Below, piece after piece: positions 1-11,226 of a stretch of DNA of 64,000 nucleotides. The stretch is from Macrotrachela quadricornifera (Eukaryota; Rotifera; Eurotatoria; Philodinida; Philodinidae). Both the position numbers and the translations under genes were made by a program. Below the pieces are notes generated by a model. It worked only from the letters and a program-made list of their open reading frames with translations. It had not been told where the DNA came from and did no database searches. Every line of letters begins with the position of its first letter. Positions within the stretch are counted from its first letter, which is position 1. The DNA is taken from contig JAJEKB010021387.1 in the NCBI GenBank assembly GCA_022393335.1, positions 327,995 through 391,994 on the forward strand, given 5' to 3'.

Positions 1-1
1 C

Positions 2-1015
2 GATGATTCTGAATATGAAATATTATCTGAAAGACAAGATAGACAACATCAATTACCTTATGGTTCAACGAGAAGTTCTACTAGACGAAATGATGAATAT
101 GATATACGTAGTGAAATTTCCGAATCAGTTCCAATTATTGATTATAAAGATTTGAATATTAATCCAGAAGATAAATTAGGTCAAGGTTCATTTGGTGTTG
201 TGTATAAGGTTATATGGAATGATAAAATTGTAGCAGTAAAACAATTACATTTAAATAAATTAACTAGACAAGAAAAAAATTCATTTGTAAAAGAAATAAA
301 AATTATGTCAACATTAGGTAAACATCCAAATTTAGTTAATTTATATGGTTATGTATTAGATCCACCATGTCTTGTTATAGAATATGTTGAATTAGGTTCT
401 TTAAGTTATTTACTTCATTATTGTGAAAATTCAGAAATTGAAGCAAAAATAACAGATGGAAGAATAAAAAAGAAAATTATTCTTGGTATTATTCTTGGAA
501 TGATTCAATTACATTATTTCAATATTGTTCATGGAGATTTAAAACCTCAAAATATTTTAATTTCAGAAAATTATACAGCTAAAGTAACTGATTTTGGATT
601 TGCAACACTTCGTGGTAAAACATCAAGTTCAATTGCATCTTCAGTTATATCTGATGATGATACAGCAGTATGCGGTACAGCAGGTTATATGGCTCCTGAA
701 TTGTTAAATACTTCAAAGCCACCAGAACATTCAAGTGATGTATATTCATTTGGTATAATGTTAAATGAAATTATTCAAGAAGAAGAACCATATTCGGATC
801 AATTTCGAAACTTTTTAGGACGAGGACCGTTTGCTGCTGTGAATTATGCTAGATTAGGTAATCGACCAAGAATAAATCAAAGAACTCCAAATTTTTTAAA
901 GAATTTCATTGAAAAATGTTGGCATCGTGATCCTCGAAATCGGCCATCATTTCAAGAAATTTTCGATTATCTACAACCATCTAATATTCAATTTCCTGAC
1001 TCGTTTGAGTTATAA
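2..1015 (+). CDS. Tyrosine-kinase-like (TKL/MAP3K-type) protein kinase, 3' part
   Basis: The frame is open from base 2 to the TAA at 1013-1015, so the gene begins left of the window; the first in-frame ATG is not a convincing start. About 50 charged, Ser/Arg-rich residues precede a complete kinase domain. Visible motifs are the Gly-rich loop GQGSFGVV (about 179-202), VAVK with the ATP-binding Lys at 239-241, HGDLKPQN with the catalytic Asp at 536-538, DFG with the metal-binding Asp at 590-592, GTAGYMAPE, and DVYSFGIML followed by a late RPSF. The APE and DVYSFG forms and the short activation loop fit the TKL group better than classical tyrosine kinases; Ser/Thr specificity is inferred from DLKPQN. 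The HRD Arg is replaced by Gly (HGD), so activation-loop phosphorylation may not be needed. The domain ends about 10 residues before the stop. AATAAA at 1081-1086 is a plausible polyadenylation signal. No intron is seen in this exon. Confidence 0.9.
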   Translation, partial: DDSEYEILSERQDRQHQLPYGSTRSSTRRNDEYDIRSEISESVPIIDYKDLNINPEDKLGQGSFGVVYKVIWNDKIVAVKQLHLNKLTRQEKNSFVKEIKIMSTLGKHPNLVNLYGYVLDPPCLVIEYVELGSLSYLLHYCENSEIEAKITDGRIKKKIILGIILGMIQLHYFNIVHGDLKPQNILISENYTAKVTDFGFATLRGKTSSSIASSVISDDDTAVCGTAGYMAPELLNTSKPPEHSSDVYSFGIMLNEIIQEEEPYSDQFRNFLGRGPFAAVNYARLGNRPRINQRTPNFLKNFIEKCWHRDPRNRPSFQEIFDYLQPSNIQFPDSFEL

Positions 1016-2082
1016 AAACTATTTTCGAGATTCTTTCTTTTTTATATTTCATCTTTTTTTAAATATGATTATAATCAAGAAATAAAGAACTTTGTTTAAA
1101 CAAAGAGTGGATTTCATAGAGGCGAAATGATCGAGCACTACTTATCTATTGACAGATGGAAAACATCATTCTATCGGAGAAAAGAAATTTGAAAATATGA
1201 CTTGTCTTTTTATACTATCAAGATTGTAGAAAAACTTGTTTTTTTTAGAGAGCGCTCAAAATCCAGAGATGCACGTTAATGAGAAAAGAGCTTTCCTTCA
1301 AAATAAAATATTTAGAATCAATCTATTGTAATGAAACCTGTTAGACGAGAATGTTAATATAATTTGCTATACCTTCGAATTTATGTTTTTAAGATTGAAT
1401 GAATCATAATATTTTATTGGGACTAGGACTTTTTAAAATATCTCAAGATTACATCATTGTTTGGTATTTTAACAAGAGATTCTTTATAGAATTCATGCAT
1501 TTTGAATTTAATTTTAAGTGAATAAAGAAGTAAAATAATATAATTGTGTTCAAAAAATATCTCGTATGATTTGTGCAACATCATATATTTCTTCATAGTT
1601 AATAGATGTGCAAACAGTTGTTATTGACCATCTTTAGGATAATGCTTATAAATCATATGTCCAGGATCACACAATAATTAGTGAGTTTTCAACTGTAGTT
1701 TCGATTTATTTGTTCTACTATTGACATGACAACAATTGTAGATTTATTCAACAAAAGATATAACATATTCTATGCGAGATTTATCTTGTTAAGACATCAT
1801 TAAAATGGATTGTAATTAAATCTTTAGATAAACATTCATTTTACGATATGTAAAAACTACGCTTTTCATTTAAAAATTTCAAATATAAAATGAGAAGTCG
1901 GACAACAAATTAATAATAATAGAAGAGATCATACTTGCACAAAATTTTTCAAGTTTAAATTAATTGAAGATCAACAGATTCATCTAAAATTAAACCTAAA
2001 GTGAAAAGAATATTAATTGGAAAAGTGTTTGATCTGAAATAAGTTATCTTTTATGAAAACAAAATGGAATGTTTTAAATAAA
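1016..2082. other. Intergenic, AT-rich
   Basis: This stretch holds the 3' flank of the kinase gene, including AATAAA at 1081-1086. Beyond that I see no coding frame, RNA gene or clear repeat. Confidence 0.6.
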
Positions 2083-2331
2083 CCCAGGTCGAAGCGTACG
2101 GGCCGGATCCGGCCGGAATTCATCGGAAATCACCGGATCAGGGAAGCAGTATTCCGGACCGGAAGTTGCCGGAGTTTTCCGCTCACTTTCCTGCCAAATC
2201 CGCCCGGAAACGGCCGGGAAAACTGTCGGAAAAAATCTGGTGACTTTCCGCCCGGATCCGTATTTTCGGAACTTGCCGTATATGTCCGGTTCCATAATCA
2301 CCATTTTCCGTACAGTTCCCGCTGATTCCTA
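2083..2331 (+). repeat. Left GC-rich inverted terminal repeat
   Basis: A block dense in CCGG, GGCCGG and TTCCGG. It matches the reverse complement of the right block, including the outer 12 bases cccaggtcgaag. Open frames on both strands here arise from base composition. Confidence 0.75.
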
Positions 2332-2929
2332 TATTGGGAAATGATACTCATATATATATCAACCATATGTAGCAGTTCCGAACTAACAATAGGAATCTCA
2401 AGCTGTGCTGAGTCATACGATCTTTTGACTAATAAATCAATCTCTTATTAAAAATAGTGTTTCTTTTTTAGCATTTTCTTACAGCTCATTACTATAAAAA
2501 ATTTGACCAAAAACCAACGTCTAAAAATAACATCAGAAATTGAAAATATGCTATAAATTGATCAAAATTTTGTCACTTAAATTCATTAGGATCTCTTTTA
2601 ATTAGAAAGTTACAAAAACAACCCCATTTTACAACAGTACATAACATGGAAATTTATGTTAATCATTTCACTACACCAGTATAACATCTTTACAGCTATT
2701 TTTTTATCTGCCGCACAATGATCTACCGAAAGACTCATAAAAAACTACCTAAATTTTAGCACAACTAATGAAGCGAATTATGAGACTCCACGAAGGCTTT
2801 CATCGATGTAAAAAACATTCATGTCACTCCCACATCTCAGACGTTGATGACTACTGAAAAAAAATCTGACTTCCTCTTACAAAATAACCGAAATGAAGAG
2901 TGTGATAATACACCATCTCCTACAACTGA

Positions 2930-4490
2930 CGTTATCGAGAAACGTTTTCTCCAGAAGATCCTTTGTACTTTACAAATGTTTCATTGAGGCTTTAGTTCAA
3001 CTACCCACTCAACAATTGGTTTTGAATATGTCACTCTTTATAGGCGAGCCCATTCAAAATAATTCACATACACACTGCGATACTTTTCCTCGTACGAAAA
3101 ATACTTCAGGTAGGAATTTTTTTATTGATTTTAGTAAGATGAAAAATCATTTTAAGTCTCAATTGAACTAAGCCAAAACGCGAGGTGTAAAGGTAGATTA
3201 TCCTGTATACATAAGATTGAGACGTAAAGAAAATTTTCTCGTACAGATCTACTCTAGTATTGAGACGTCTCATTCAGGCTCACGGTCGACTACCCAATTA
3301 CCGTTTTGTTTTGAACATGTCAGCTTATATAAGGGATCCCATTTGAGATGTTTCACATACACATTGTAATACTTTTTTTCGTATGAAAAATACTTCAGGT
3401 AGGATTCTTTTACTCATTTTAGTGAAACGAAAAATCGTTTTCAGTCTCTTTTGAACTTAGGAAAAAAACGAAGTATAAGGGTAGATTATTTTGTATGCAT
3501 AAGGTTAAGGGTAAATAAAATTTTTTGATAAAAATCTTTAATAATATTGAGATGTCTCATTGAGACTTTAGGTCGCTTACCTATTCACCGTATTTTTTTG
3601 AGCATGTCAGCCTATATAAAGAAGCCTGTTTCAAGTATTTCACATACACATGGTTATACTTTTTTTCATATGAAAAATACTTAAGGTAGGATGTTTTTAC
3701 TCATTTTAGTGAAACGAAATATCATTTTCAGTCTCTTTTGAACTTAGGAAAAAAACGAATTATAATGATAGATTACTTTGTATGCATAAGATGAGGGTAA
3801 ATAAACTTTTTTTGATAAAGATCTTTCATAATATTGAGATGTCTCATTGAGACTTTAGGTCGCTTACCCATTCACCGTTTTGTTTTGAGCATGTCAGCCT
3901 ATATAAGAGAGCCTGTTTCAAGTATTTCACATACACATGGTAATACTTTTTTTCGTATGAAAAATACTTCAGGTAGGACTTTTTTACTTATTTTAGTGAA
4001 ACGAAAGATCATTTTCAGTCTCTTTTGAACTTAGGGAAAAAACGAAGTATAATGATAGAGTATTTTGTATGCATAAGATGAGGGTAAATAAACTTTTTTT
4101 GATAAAGATCTTTCATAATATTGAGATGTCTCATTGAGATGTCTCATTGAGACTTTAGGTCGCTTACTCACTCACCGTTTTGTTTTGAGCATGTCAGCCT
4201 ATATAAAGAAGCCTGTTTCAAGTATTTCACATACACATAGTAATACTTTTTTTCATATGAAAAATACTTCAGGTAGGACTTTTTTACTTATTTTAGTGAA
4301 ACGAAAGATCATTTTCAGTCTCTTTTGAACTTAGAAAAAAAACAAAGTATAAGGGTAGATTATTTTGTATGCATAAGGTTAGGGGTAGATAAAATTTTTT
4401 TCGTAAAGATCTTTCATAATATTGAGATGTCAGATTGAAACTATAGGTCAATTACCTAGTTAGTGTTTTGTTTTGAATGTTTGAGTGTAT
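2930..4490 (+). repeat. Tandem array of about five 287-bp units
   Basis: The phrase cattgagactttaggtcgc recurs near 3557, 3844 and 4144, with diverged forms near 2977 and 3266, giving a period of about 287 bp. One 300-bp spacing comes from a small duplication of gatgtctcattga. Every unit carries a TATATAA-like string after catgtcagcc, a run of T followed by cgtatgaaaaatact, and a gtgaaacgaaa block. Short frames of about 64 codons recur in two units but are broken in others, so there is no sign of selection for protein. The younger units (3540-4430) are much more alike than the two at the left edge. Confidence 0.8.
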
Positions 4491-4957
4491 ATCTTGGAGT
4501 GACTGTTAGATATTGAGAATGTAGGTTTCGATATATTTTCGGTATGATATGCATTTTAGGAAAGGTTTGGTTCCCTAAGCGTTACGGTTGGCTTTACCCT
4601 GGATTATACACCATTTATAAAATAGTTTGACTAACCTAGCCGTTGAGATTCTAAGCTTTGTTAGTAGAGTTTCTGATTGAATAGGCTCGATGAATCTTTT
4701 AACTCTTATGAGGATGAAGGCTTTGATCATCACACATTAGTTTAGGTCTTTGAGACGTCTCAATTAGACTCTTACCTCGTTTACGAGGTATAGTGAAGAG
4801 TCAATGAAACAGATCATTGAAAAGGCTAAATAAGACTTTTATTTTGCATCAATAGTTTGATATTTATTGATTTAGATCATTGAGAAGCCTCAATGGGACT
4901 TTTATTGCGTATCAAAAGTTTGATATTTATTAATTTATATTCTTAAGAACCATCAAT

Positions 4958-5130
4958 GAGACATCATGGAGTCTCTATGAGACATCATGAAGTCTCACTG
5001 AGACATCTTGAAGTCTCACTGAGACCTCATAGAGTCTCTATGAGACATCATGAACTCTCGCTGAGACTCTATGATGTCTCACTGAGACTCTATAAGGTCT
5101 CAGTGAGACTTCATGATGTCTCATTGAGAC
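4958..5130 (+). repeat. 21-bp minisatellite, eight copies, internally palindromic
   Basis: Eight 21-bp units begin gagac at 4958, 4979, 5000, 5021, 5042, 5063, 5084 and 5105. Each runs GAGAC...GTCTC, so single units are imperfect palindromes and the array could form many small hairpins. It lies just inside the right GC-rich terminal repeat. Confidence 0.85.
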
Positions 5131-5174
5131 TTTCCCCTTCGATGGATTCATTATTTTGAGAAAGTCTTTTAAAT

Positions 5175-5524
5175 TTTATTGCGGGAAACGGTGTCTTTTC
5201 CGGTTTTTTCCGAAATTTTACGAGATAATTCCGCTGTGGTTCCGGAGGGATCTGGGTTGTTTTACGAACGTATCCCGTGGGTTCCTGGTTTTTTTCCGGC
5301 AGGATACGGTATCGATCCGTTTGTTTTCCAGCTTGCGGAAATGCTTGGAATACACCGTTTCCGGTACGATTGCTTTCCGGTCCGGAATACTGCTTCCCTG
5401 ATCCGTGTTTTTTCCGGCCGGTTCCGGCGATTTCCTTGTGCGGAAACGGCCGGAATGCTCCCGGAAAGATACCGTTTCCGGCCGGTTCCTGACCGTTTCC
5501 GGAGGCCGGAATCTTCGACCTGGG
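5175..5524 (-). repeat. Right GC-rich inverted terminal repeat
   Basis: About 350 bp rich in TTCCGG and CCGGAA, inverted relative to 2083-2331 and longer than it. It ends cttcgacctggg. Overlapping frames on both strands are composition shadows. Confidence 0.75.
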
Positions 5525-6261
5525 AAATGAATGAAGTTCAATTCATTCAATTGTTCAATGATTGTTGATCATCATGTATCAATATTTCATCGATAAGATT
5601 TATTGGTGATAGTGATCTATCGTTATTAACATATTTTCGGTGTACATACGTTTCTGTCGATATCAGAAAGATCAATAACAGATGAGAAAATCTTAATCAA
5701 TTTATGATTCATAAAAATGATTGACTTTTTTGTTTTCTTACAATTAATGAATTCTTACCAAAATAATTATGTCATATATCGTTTCTTTTCTTAATCTTCT
5801 ATTTCAAAAATATCTTTTAATGAAATAGTTTCATCAATATTTATTATTTTTATTGATGTGATAACAGCTATACATTATCATTGATCACCAAAATATAAGA
5901 GTGATAAATGACAATTCTATATAATTCTTTGATGTTAACAACGATTTACCCTGACGTCAAAGTTGAATCTGTTGAAGTTGTTCCTAACTATGAGATGGAT
6001 AATAAATCACTATTTAAAGCAGGATCAACGCTGACCATCTTCTCAAGCAAGATCTTTCATATCACAATATAACATATTGATAATCCGTAAATTTTTACAA
6101 ATATCTTTACGATACATACCGAAAAATAAATACCATATGAATAATCTTAAAAAAATAGCAGAGTACCTGTAAAAAATGTAAATAGTCTTAAAATAAAAGT
6201 CATATCATCCTTATTTAGTGCTATTCAAGCTAATTTGATGTGAACTTCATAAAACATTTAA
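5525..6261. other. Intergenic, AT-rich
   Basis: I see no coding frame, RNA gene or repeat that I can support. Confidence 0.5.
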
Positions 6262-7022
6262 GCAAAGGATGATCCAGAAGTTCTGACTCGATTTGTACGA
6301 TTAATTTTTTTCCCTTAAAACAGATCTTTAAAAAATTGTCTGTATGTTTGAAAAATGCAGTAAAAACCGTTATACAAAATAGTCTATGATCGATCCTCTA
6401 TAATTCATATAGGAAGAAAATTAATAACTTAGAAATATACGTCGCAAAAAATAAAAATTAACCACAAATCTCATCTATAAGTTAGTAATTTTGTTAAAAG
6501 TCCTATAACTTCATCTAAACAAAAAAAGATTTATAGGTTAGAGTAGTAAAAACTGAATTTTTCAATTTTCGACGCTTTTTTGAAAGTTGGTTTTTCAGCA
6601 TATCATCTTTTCTCAGAACAATTTTCTACAGACGACAAGAAAGAACACATTTGAAAGTATCAAATTCAATTGAATTTTCATTTATGTTACGCTTTTTTAT
6701 CCAGATAATAGTAAAAGAAAAATTTAATGTGTTTACATGTCTTGATTGTAGTTTTGATGTTAAAGTTTATGTATGACTTTCTAGAGAATTTCACAGCGTT
6801 TCTACTAAGAATAGAATTTGCTCTAGGCAATATAAGGGACAGAAGTTACGGCGAAAATACAAAGATCGAGTTCAGAGTTGATTTTTATTTTTTTGTGATG
6901 GATATTTCTAAGCTTATAACTTTCTTCCTATATGAATTAGAGAGGTCCAGTCATAGGCTATTTTGTAGAGCGTTTTTTTGCTGCATTTTTTGTATCACAG
7001 GACTTCTGGATCATCCTTTATG
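6262..7022. repeat. Imperfect palindrome (foldback), about 760 bp
   Basis: The left arm begins aaggatgatccagaagttct and the right arm ends cttctggatcatccttt. The arms match as inverted copies over roughly 200 bp each, for example cctatatgaatta near 6940 against its complement near 6410. The centre (about 6500-6850) is unpaired. A diverged copy of one arm lies at 16360-16500, so this is a dispersed family. Confidence 0.65.
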
Positions 7023-9427
7023 TTAAGAATGCGTAAATTAAATAGTTGTAATCTGCATATCCAATGTAACTTCCAATAACTAAATAAATCATAGATTATT
7101 TATACACATACCCAATCCGACTGGGTATCCAGTTAACTGGACTAGAGTATACCTAATTCCATCCAAGATGTCCATCAGAGTAACTCTTTTCTCAATAATT
7201 CGAGAACGAAAGGAAATAAAAACCTACTGTTGTCGCTATTCGATACAACAGATGCTGGAGCATGAAAGTATGTTATGGTCTGATTAATTAGCAAACCGAT
7301 CAATCAGATGAATTCATTGATAAAGATTTTGGAAGCTATACTGCAAAAGGATTTCCGATTGCATTTTGGCTCGAAATATAACTATTCAATAGAAAATTTG
7401 TCATCTATCGATCCTCAAGAAATATGTATTTTAAATTAAAAAACTCGTAAAAAAATATTAGTAGCGTAAATATCGGGATGGGATATCTGGTCCTTGTAGT
7501 TAAAATTTTTCTGCTTTGATCTTCACAGGAGAATTTGAATCATGTTTTAAAAAATATTAAGAAGAGCGAAAATGGCAAATCTTTCAAAAAGTTTTAAAAG
7601 GAAAAGAATTTTGAATATTTATTATGAAACTTAAGATCACGAACTTATAAAAAATAAGCCATAAGTCTATCGGTTTCCAATTTCTCATAAATGATCTGTT
7701 GAATTTCCTCGAGCAACGCCAGATACTTCCGCTAGTTGTCTAATAAACTGTCGCGAATAGTACGTATAGGTTACAAATTAACTGGCTAGTGTTGTCTTGT
7801 AAACAATCAGTATTTTTTTGTAAATGGTTAGTATAATTTCTTGATCAGTGTTATGCACAAAAATATCACTAAATAAATCAGGTTATTAGTACAAAATTTA
7901 GTGCTCAACAACTATCATTCTTGGTAAAATAACTAATAGTTAATGGGTATAAAATCGAGTGTAGAGAGTGAAATTCAGTCGTAGCTGTGAGCTCAAGCGA
8001 TGAATGTTGGTGCTGTTGCCAGGAAGATAGAGTTCGCTGATTTAAAAAAATAGGAACCGAAAGCTGAGATGAGACATAAACCGTGAAAAACCAGTTTAGA
8101 ATCGTTTAAGAAACTGAAACCGTTAAATCATCAGATCAATACAAAAAAACTGAAATCTATATCAAGAAATTTATATTGTTTTGTTCTTCAAATAAAAGAT
8201 TTTATTGTATATGTAGTTCAATACTGAAATACGCAGCATCTTTCATCTCAACAACTCAACAGTGAAAATTCCATAGCTATCTATGAATTAACAGTTCTGG
8301 TACCTCAATACATTTTGAGAATCGACTCGGAACTAGGTTTTTCTTATTTTCAGTAACCGAAACTTGCGATCACAATGTGGTTCAGAGTGAATTTTTGCGA
8401 TTACCGAACGATACAAAAGGACTGAGACCCACAGTCATGATTTTAGATATTTTAAAAACTGTTTTTAAATTAATTACTGATCGTTCAAATTTATATAGTG
8501 ATCAATTAAATACATGCCCATTTTAAATCGAACGGCTTGTCCATGCGTGACGGAATCATGTTTTTTACATGTATTCATCTTGTATTTCAGTCAAGCAGAA
8601 ATCAATAAGGCTGAAAGTTTTACGGAAAATGTAGTCCTAAGAGTTTTATAGTCCACAAGCAGTTTCATTAGGTTTGCCCTTTTTGTTCTAGTTTTATGAT
8701 TAAAAATATATACCGTTACGAAATCATACAAAATCGAACGCCATCTTCAAGGTACTACCAGAAAATGGAGAATTCAGCTTACCTATATGCCTTATAAAAT
8801 GATGATCTCTGACAAAATTGTACCTTAGTTGGTAAGCTATTGGAGGAAAAAAGAAAACTTGAAAACTACTAATATGAAACTCCTTAGTACGAAAAATGAG
8901 TTGTGATGGTATCACGTTTTCACATATCCTGTTCTCCACTATAAAACAGCTCCAAAGATCAGTATAACGTTGGTATACATCCAGTGTAATATTCTCATGC
9001 GTAGGTTGAAAAACTTGGACAAGTCGCGAACATAAATTCTAATGTTTATCGTTACAATGAAAAGAGCGTTTTTGATTTGAACTATTACTTAATTATTGGT
9101 GGTTTGTTTCCCAAATTACAAAAAATCTTTCAAATTCATTTCGATCAAGATGCATCACTGTTTTTCATTCAATACTAATGACATCAACAGCACCTACGAT
9201 AAAAAATAAATGAAATAATATTCTTTTTCTTTTTCTTATTACCATAATAAATCTCGATGTCGAAAGATCAAGCGAACAAAAGGCAGATAGAGAAAAGGTT
9301 CTTGGAAAGAATCAATGAAAAGTAAACAAAAAATTGTGTTGTTCTTTCGGAAGGAGGGGGATCGATAAGCGAAGAAACTGGCATCCATCGAGAAATTCAT
9401 TTATTTTTATATAAAACTGACATATAG
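7023..9427. other. Intergenic, no gene seen
   Basis: AT-rich DNA with frequent stops in all frames. The 14-bp perfect palindrome tccagttaactgga lies near 7129-7142. Nothing else can be supported. Confidence 0.5.
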
Positions 9428-10942
9428 GTTGCTTGAAACCGTTTACTAATAGAATTAAATAAATTGCAGTTGTTTGGGCTCTCCCCAGACCCTCTGAAAT
9501 AGTAAAGGATTTTCATATATACAAAATACCTAACTGAGGATGGTAAGTATCTATTTTCATCAATTAACTTAATGTTAATCAAATCATTTTTCATACGGTT
9601 TGATAGTTTTTGTTTACAAAAAGTAGGATTTGAATAAAAACAAATACAATATTCTCTGAATCAACATCCAAAATGGGTTAGATGTGTACTATTTTCAAAC
9701 TGTTTTCGACTTTTTTCTTCGAAAAAATTACCCCTGATCTCACTCAGGGATGGATAAAAAAATGAGTTTCAATATTTAGGTCTAACCAAAAGTTCTAAGA
9801 CCATTAAATAGAAATATAAAGATTTGGAGATAATTTTAATTTAACAATCGAAAATTGAGGATAGTTGTTATGATCATTTAAATCAAGTTCAATCCTTGCG
9901 AACAATTTTCTAAAAGTTTTTTTTGAAGTCTTTTCCAAAAAAATTTTTAGGTACTTTGGATGCTGCATGAATTAATCATATTGGATTTCCTTTAAGAATT
10001 TAGCAAAATTTTGTTCAATCATGCCACTTACACTCTACCATTATTAGTGATGAGACATAGATTTATTTAATATAAGATAATCATAGTTCATATGAGGTTA
10101 GCTGACTTTTTGAAGATTAATTGTCAAAGACTATTGTTCGTGAAGAAAAATATATACCAAAACTTTGTTTGGTATATTCTTTAAATCAAATGGTCCTGTT
10201 TTCATACATCGTGTAGATAAAGGCAAGACTGTAAGTCACAAGTACTATACTGAAAGCTGTCGAAAGCCTTTTATTAGTCAAATATGAAAATAAACAACGT
10301 TATCAAGTTCAAAATGTACATAATTGACGGACGATCATTGTTGACTTCATACTCATCCGATGTTATTCATTATATGACAGAAGAAGACATCAATATAATG
10401 TCATATCCACCACATTCGGAAAGTCTGATACTATGTAATTTTTGGCTAACTAATTCTATTGATTGTAGTTTAAGTGATTAATTAAATCAAATATGATTAA
10501 TTCATTCGGTATCTAAGGTACCTAAATTTTTTTCCAAAAAAGACTTCAAAAAAATCTTTTAACAAGTTGTCAGAAAGAATTGAACTTGGTAAAAATGATC
10601 ATGGCAACTATCCTCCGTATTTTAAATTAAAAATATCTCTGAATCTTTATATTCTAATTTCATGCTCTTAGAACTTTTGACTAGACCTAAATATTGAAAT
10701 TCATTTTTTTATCCATTTCTGAGGAGACTAGATGCAATTTTTTTCGAAGAAATAAAAAAGTCGAAAACAGTTTGAAAATAGATCTGATTAACGTTAAATT
10801 AATAGATGAAAATGGCTACTTACCATTCTCAATTGGGCATTATGTACATATGAAAATCCTTTACTATTTCAGAGGGCCTGGGAAGAGCCCAAACAAGTGC
10901 ATTTGATTTAATTCTACTAGTAAACGATTTCAAGCACGGACC
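9428..10942. repeat. Large imperfect palindrome (foldback), 1.5 kb
   Basis: The left arm (about 9428-9990) and right arm (about 10495-10942) are diverged inverted copies. Outer ends read ggttgcttgaaaccgtttac on the left and gtaaacgatttcaagca on the right. Inner parts pair through ccaaaaaa...taggtac on the left and gtacctaaattttttt on the right. Two similar peptide-like frames on opposite strands (9397-9594 and 10694-10906) only reflect this duplication. The spacer of about 500 bp shows nothing recognisable. Confidence 0.65.
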
Positions 10943-11226
10943 GATTAAATTGCTTATTGACCACCCTTTGTTATTCGATTCTTCAAACGTTGTCAACGAA
11001 TATTTTTGTTGATTTGTTCTATGCCCTCTGACAATATTTTCAATGAAAAAGTAGGTAGAGTTTATTCTTGAGTGTCAACAAACAAAATAAACTTGTTGTG
11101 CAGCAAAAAAATCGAGACGAATTGAGACATTGACTACATAAATAGATGATGTCGACTCTTATTGTCTAAACAGCAACCAACTACATTTAGTTTCACATTG
11201 ATGATTAACGAACCATTCAGCAGATT

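Larger units (their letters stand above)
2083..5524. mobile_element. Foldback-type element with GC-rich terminal inverted repeats
   Basis: The left end begins cccaggtcgaag at 2083 and the right end finishes cttcgacctggg at 5524. Each leads into a CCGG/TTCCGG-rich block (2083-2331 and about 5175-5524) in an otherwise AT-rich region. The blocks are inverted copies: the segment reading gtccggaatactgcttccct at about 5380-5400 occurs on the minus strand near 2135-2155. Between them lie a 287-bp tandem array, a 21-bp minisatellite and unique AT-rich DNA, with no transposase frame, so the element would be non-autonomous. The flanks share 6 of 7 bases (aaataaa before, aaatgaa after), a weak target-site duplication in low-complexity DNA. 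Long repetitive inverted ends with tandem repeats inside resemble foldback elements. The family is not recognised. Confidence 0.65.

Noticed and set aside
2053..2325. Overlapping frames of 76-92 codons on both strands
   Set aside because: They lie in the GC-rich terminal repeat, where stop codons are rare by composition; the same happens in the inverted copy at 5156-5568.
3834..4328. Two similar 64-codon frames, as if a repeated peptide
   Set aside because: They are copies of one frame in the 287-bp tandem unit; other units carry frameshifts and stops, and neither frame starts at ATG.
9397..10906. Two homologous peptide-like frames on opposite strands
   Set aside because: They follow from the palindrome at 9428-10942; no further conservation or domain is seen.
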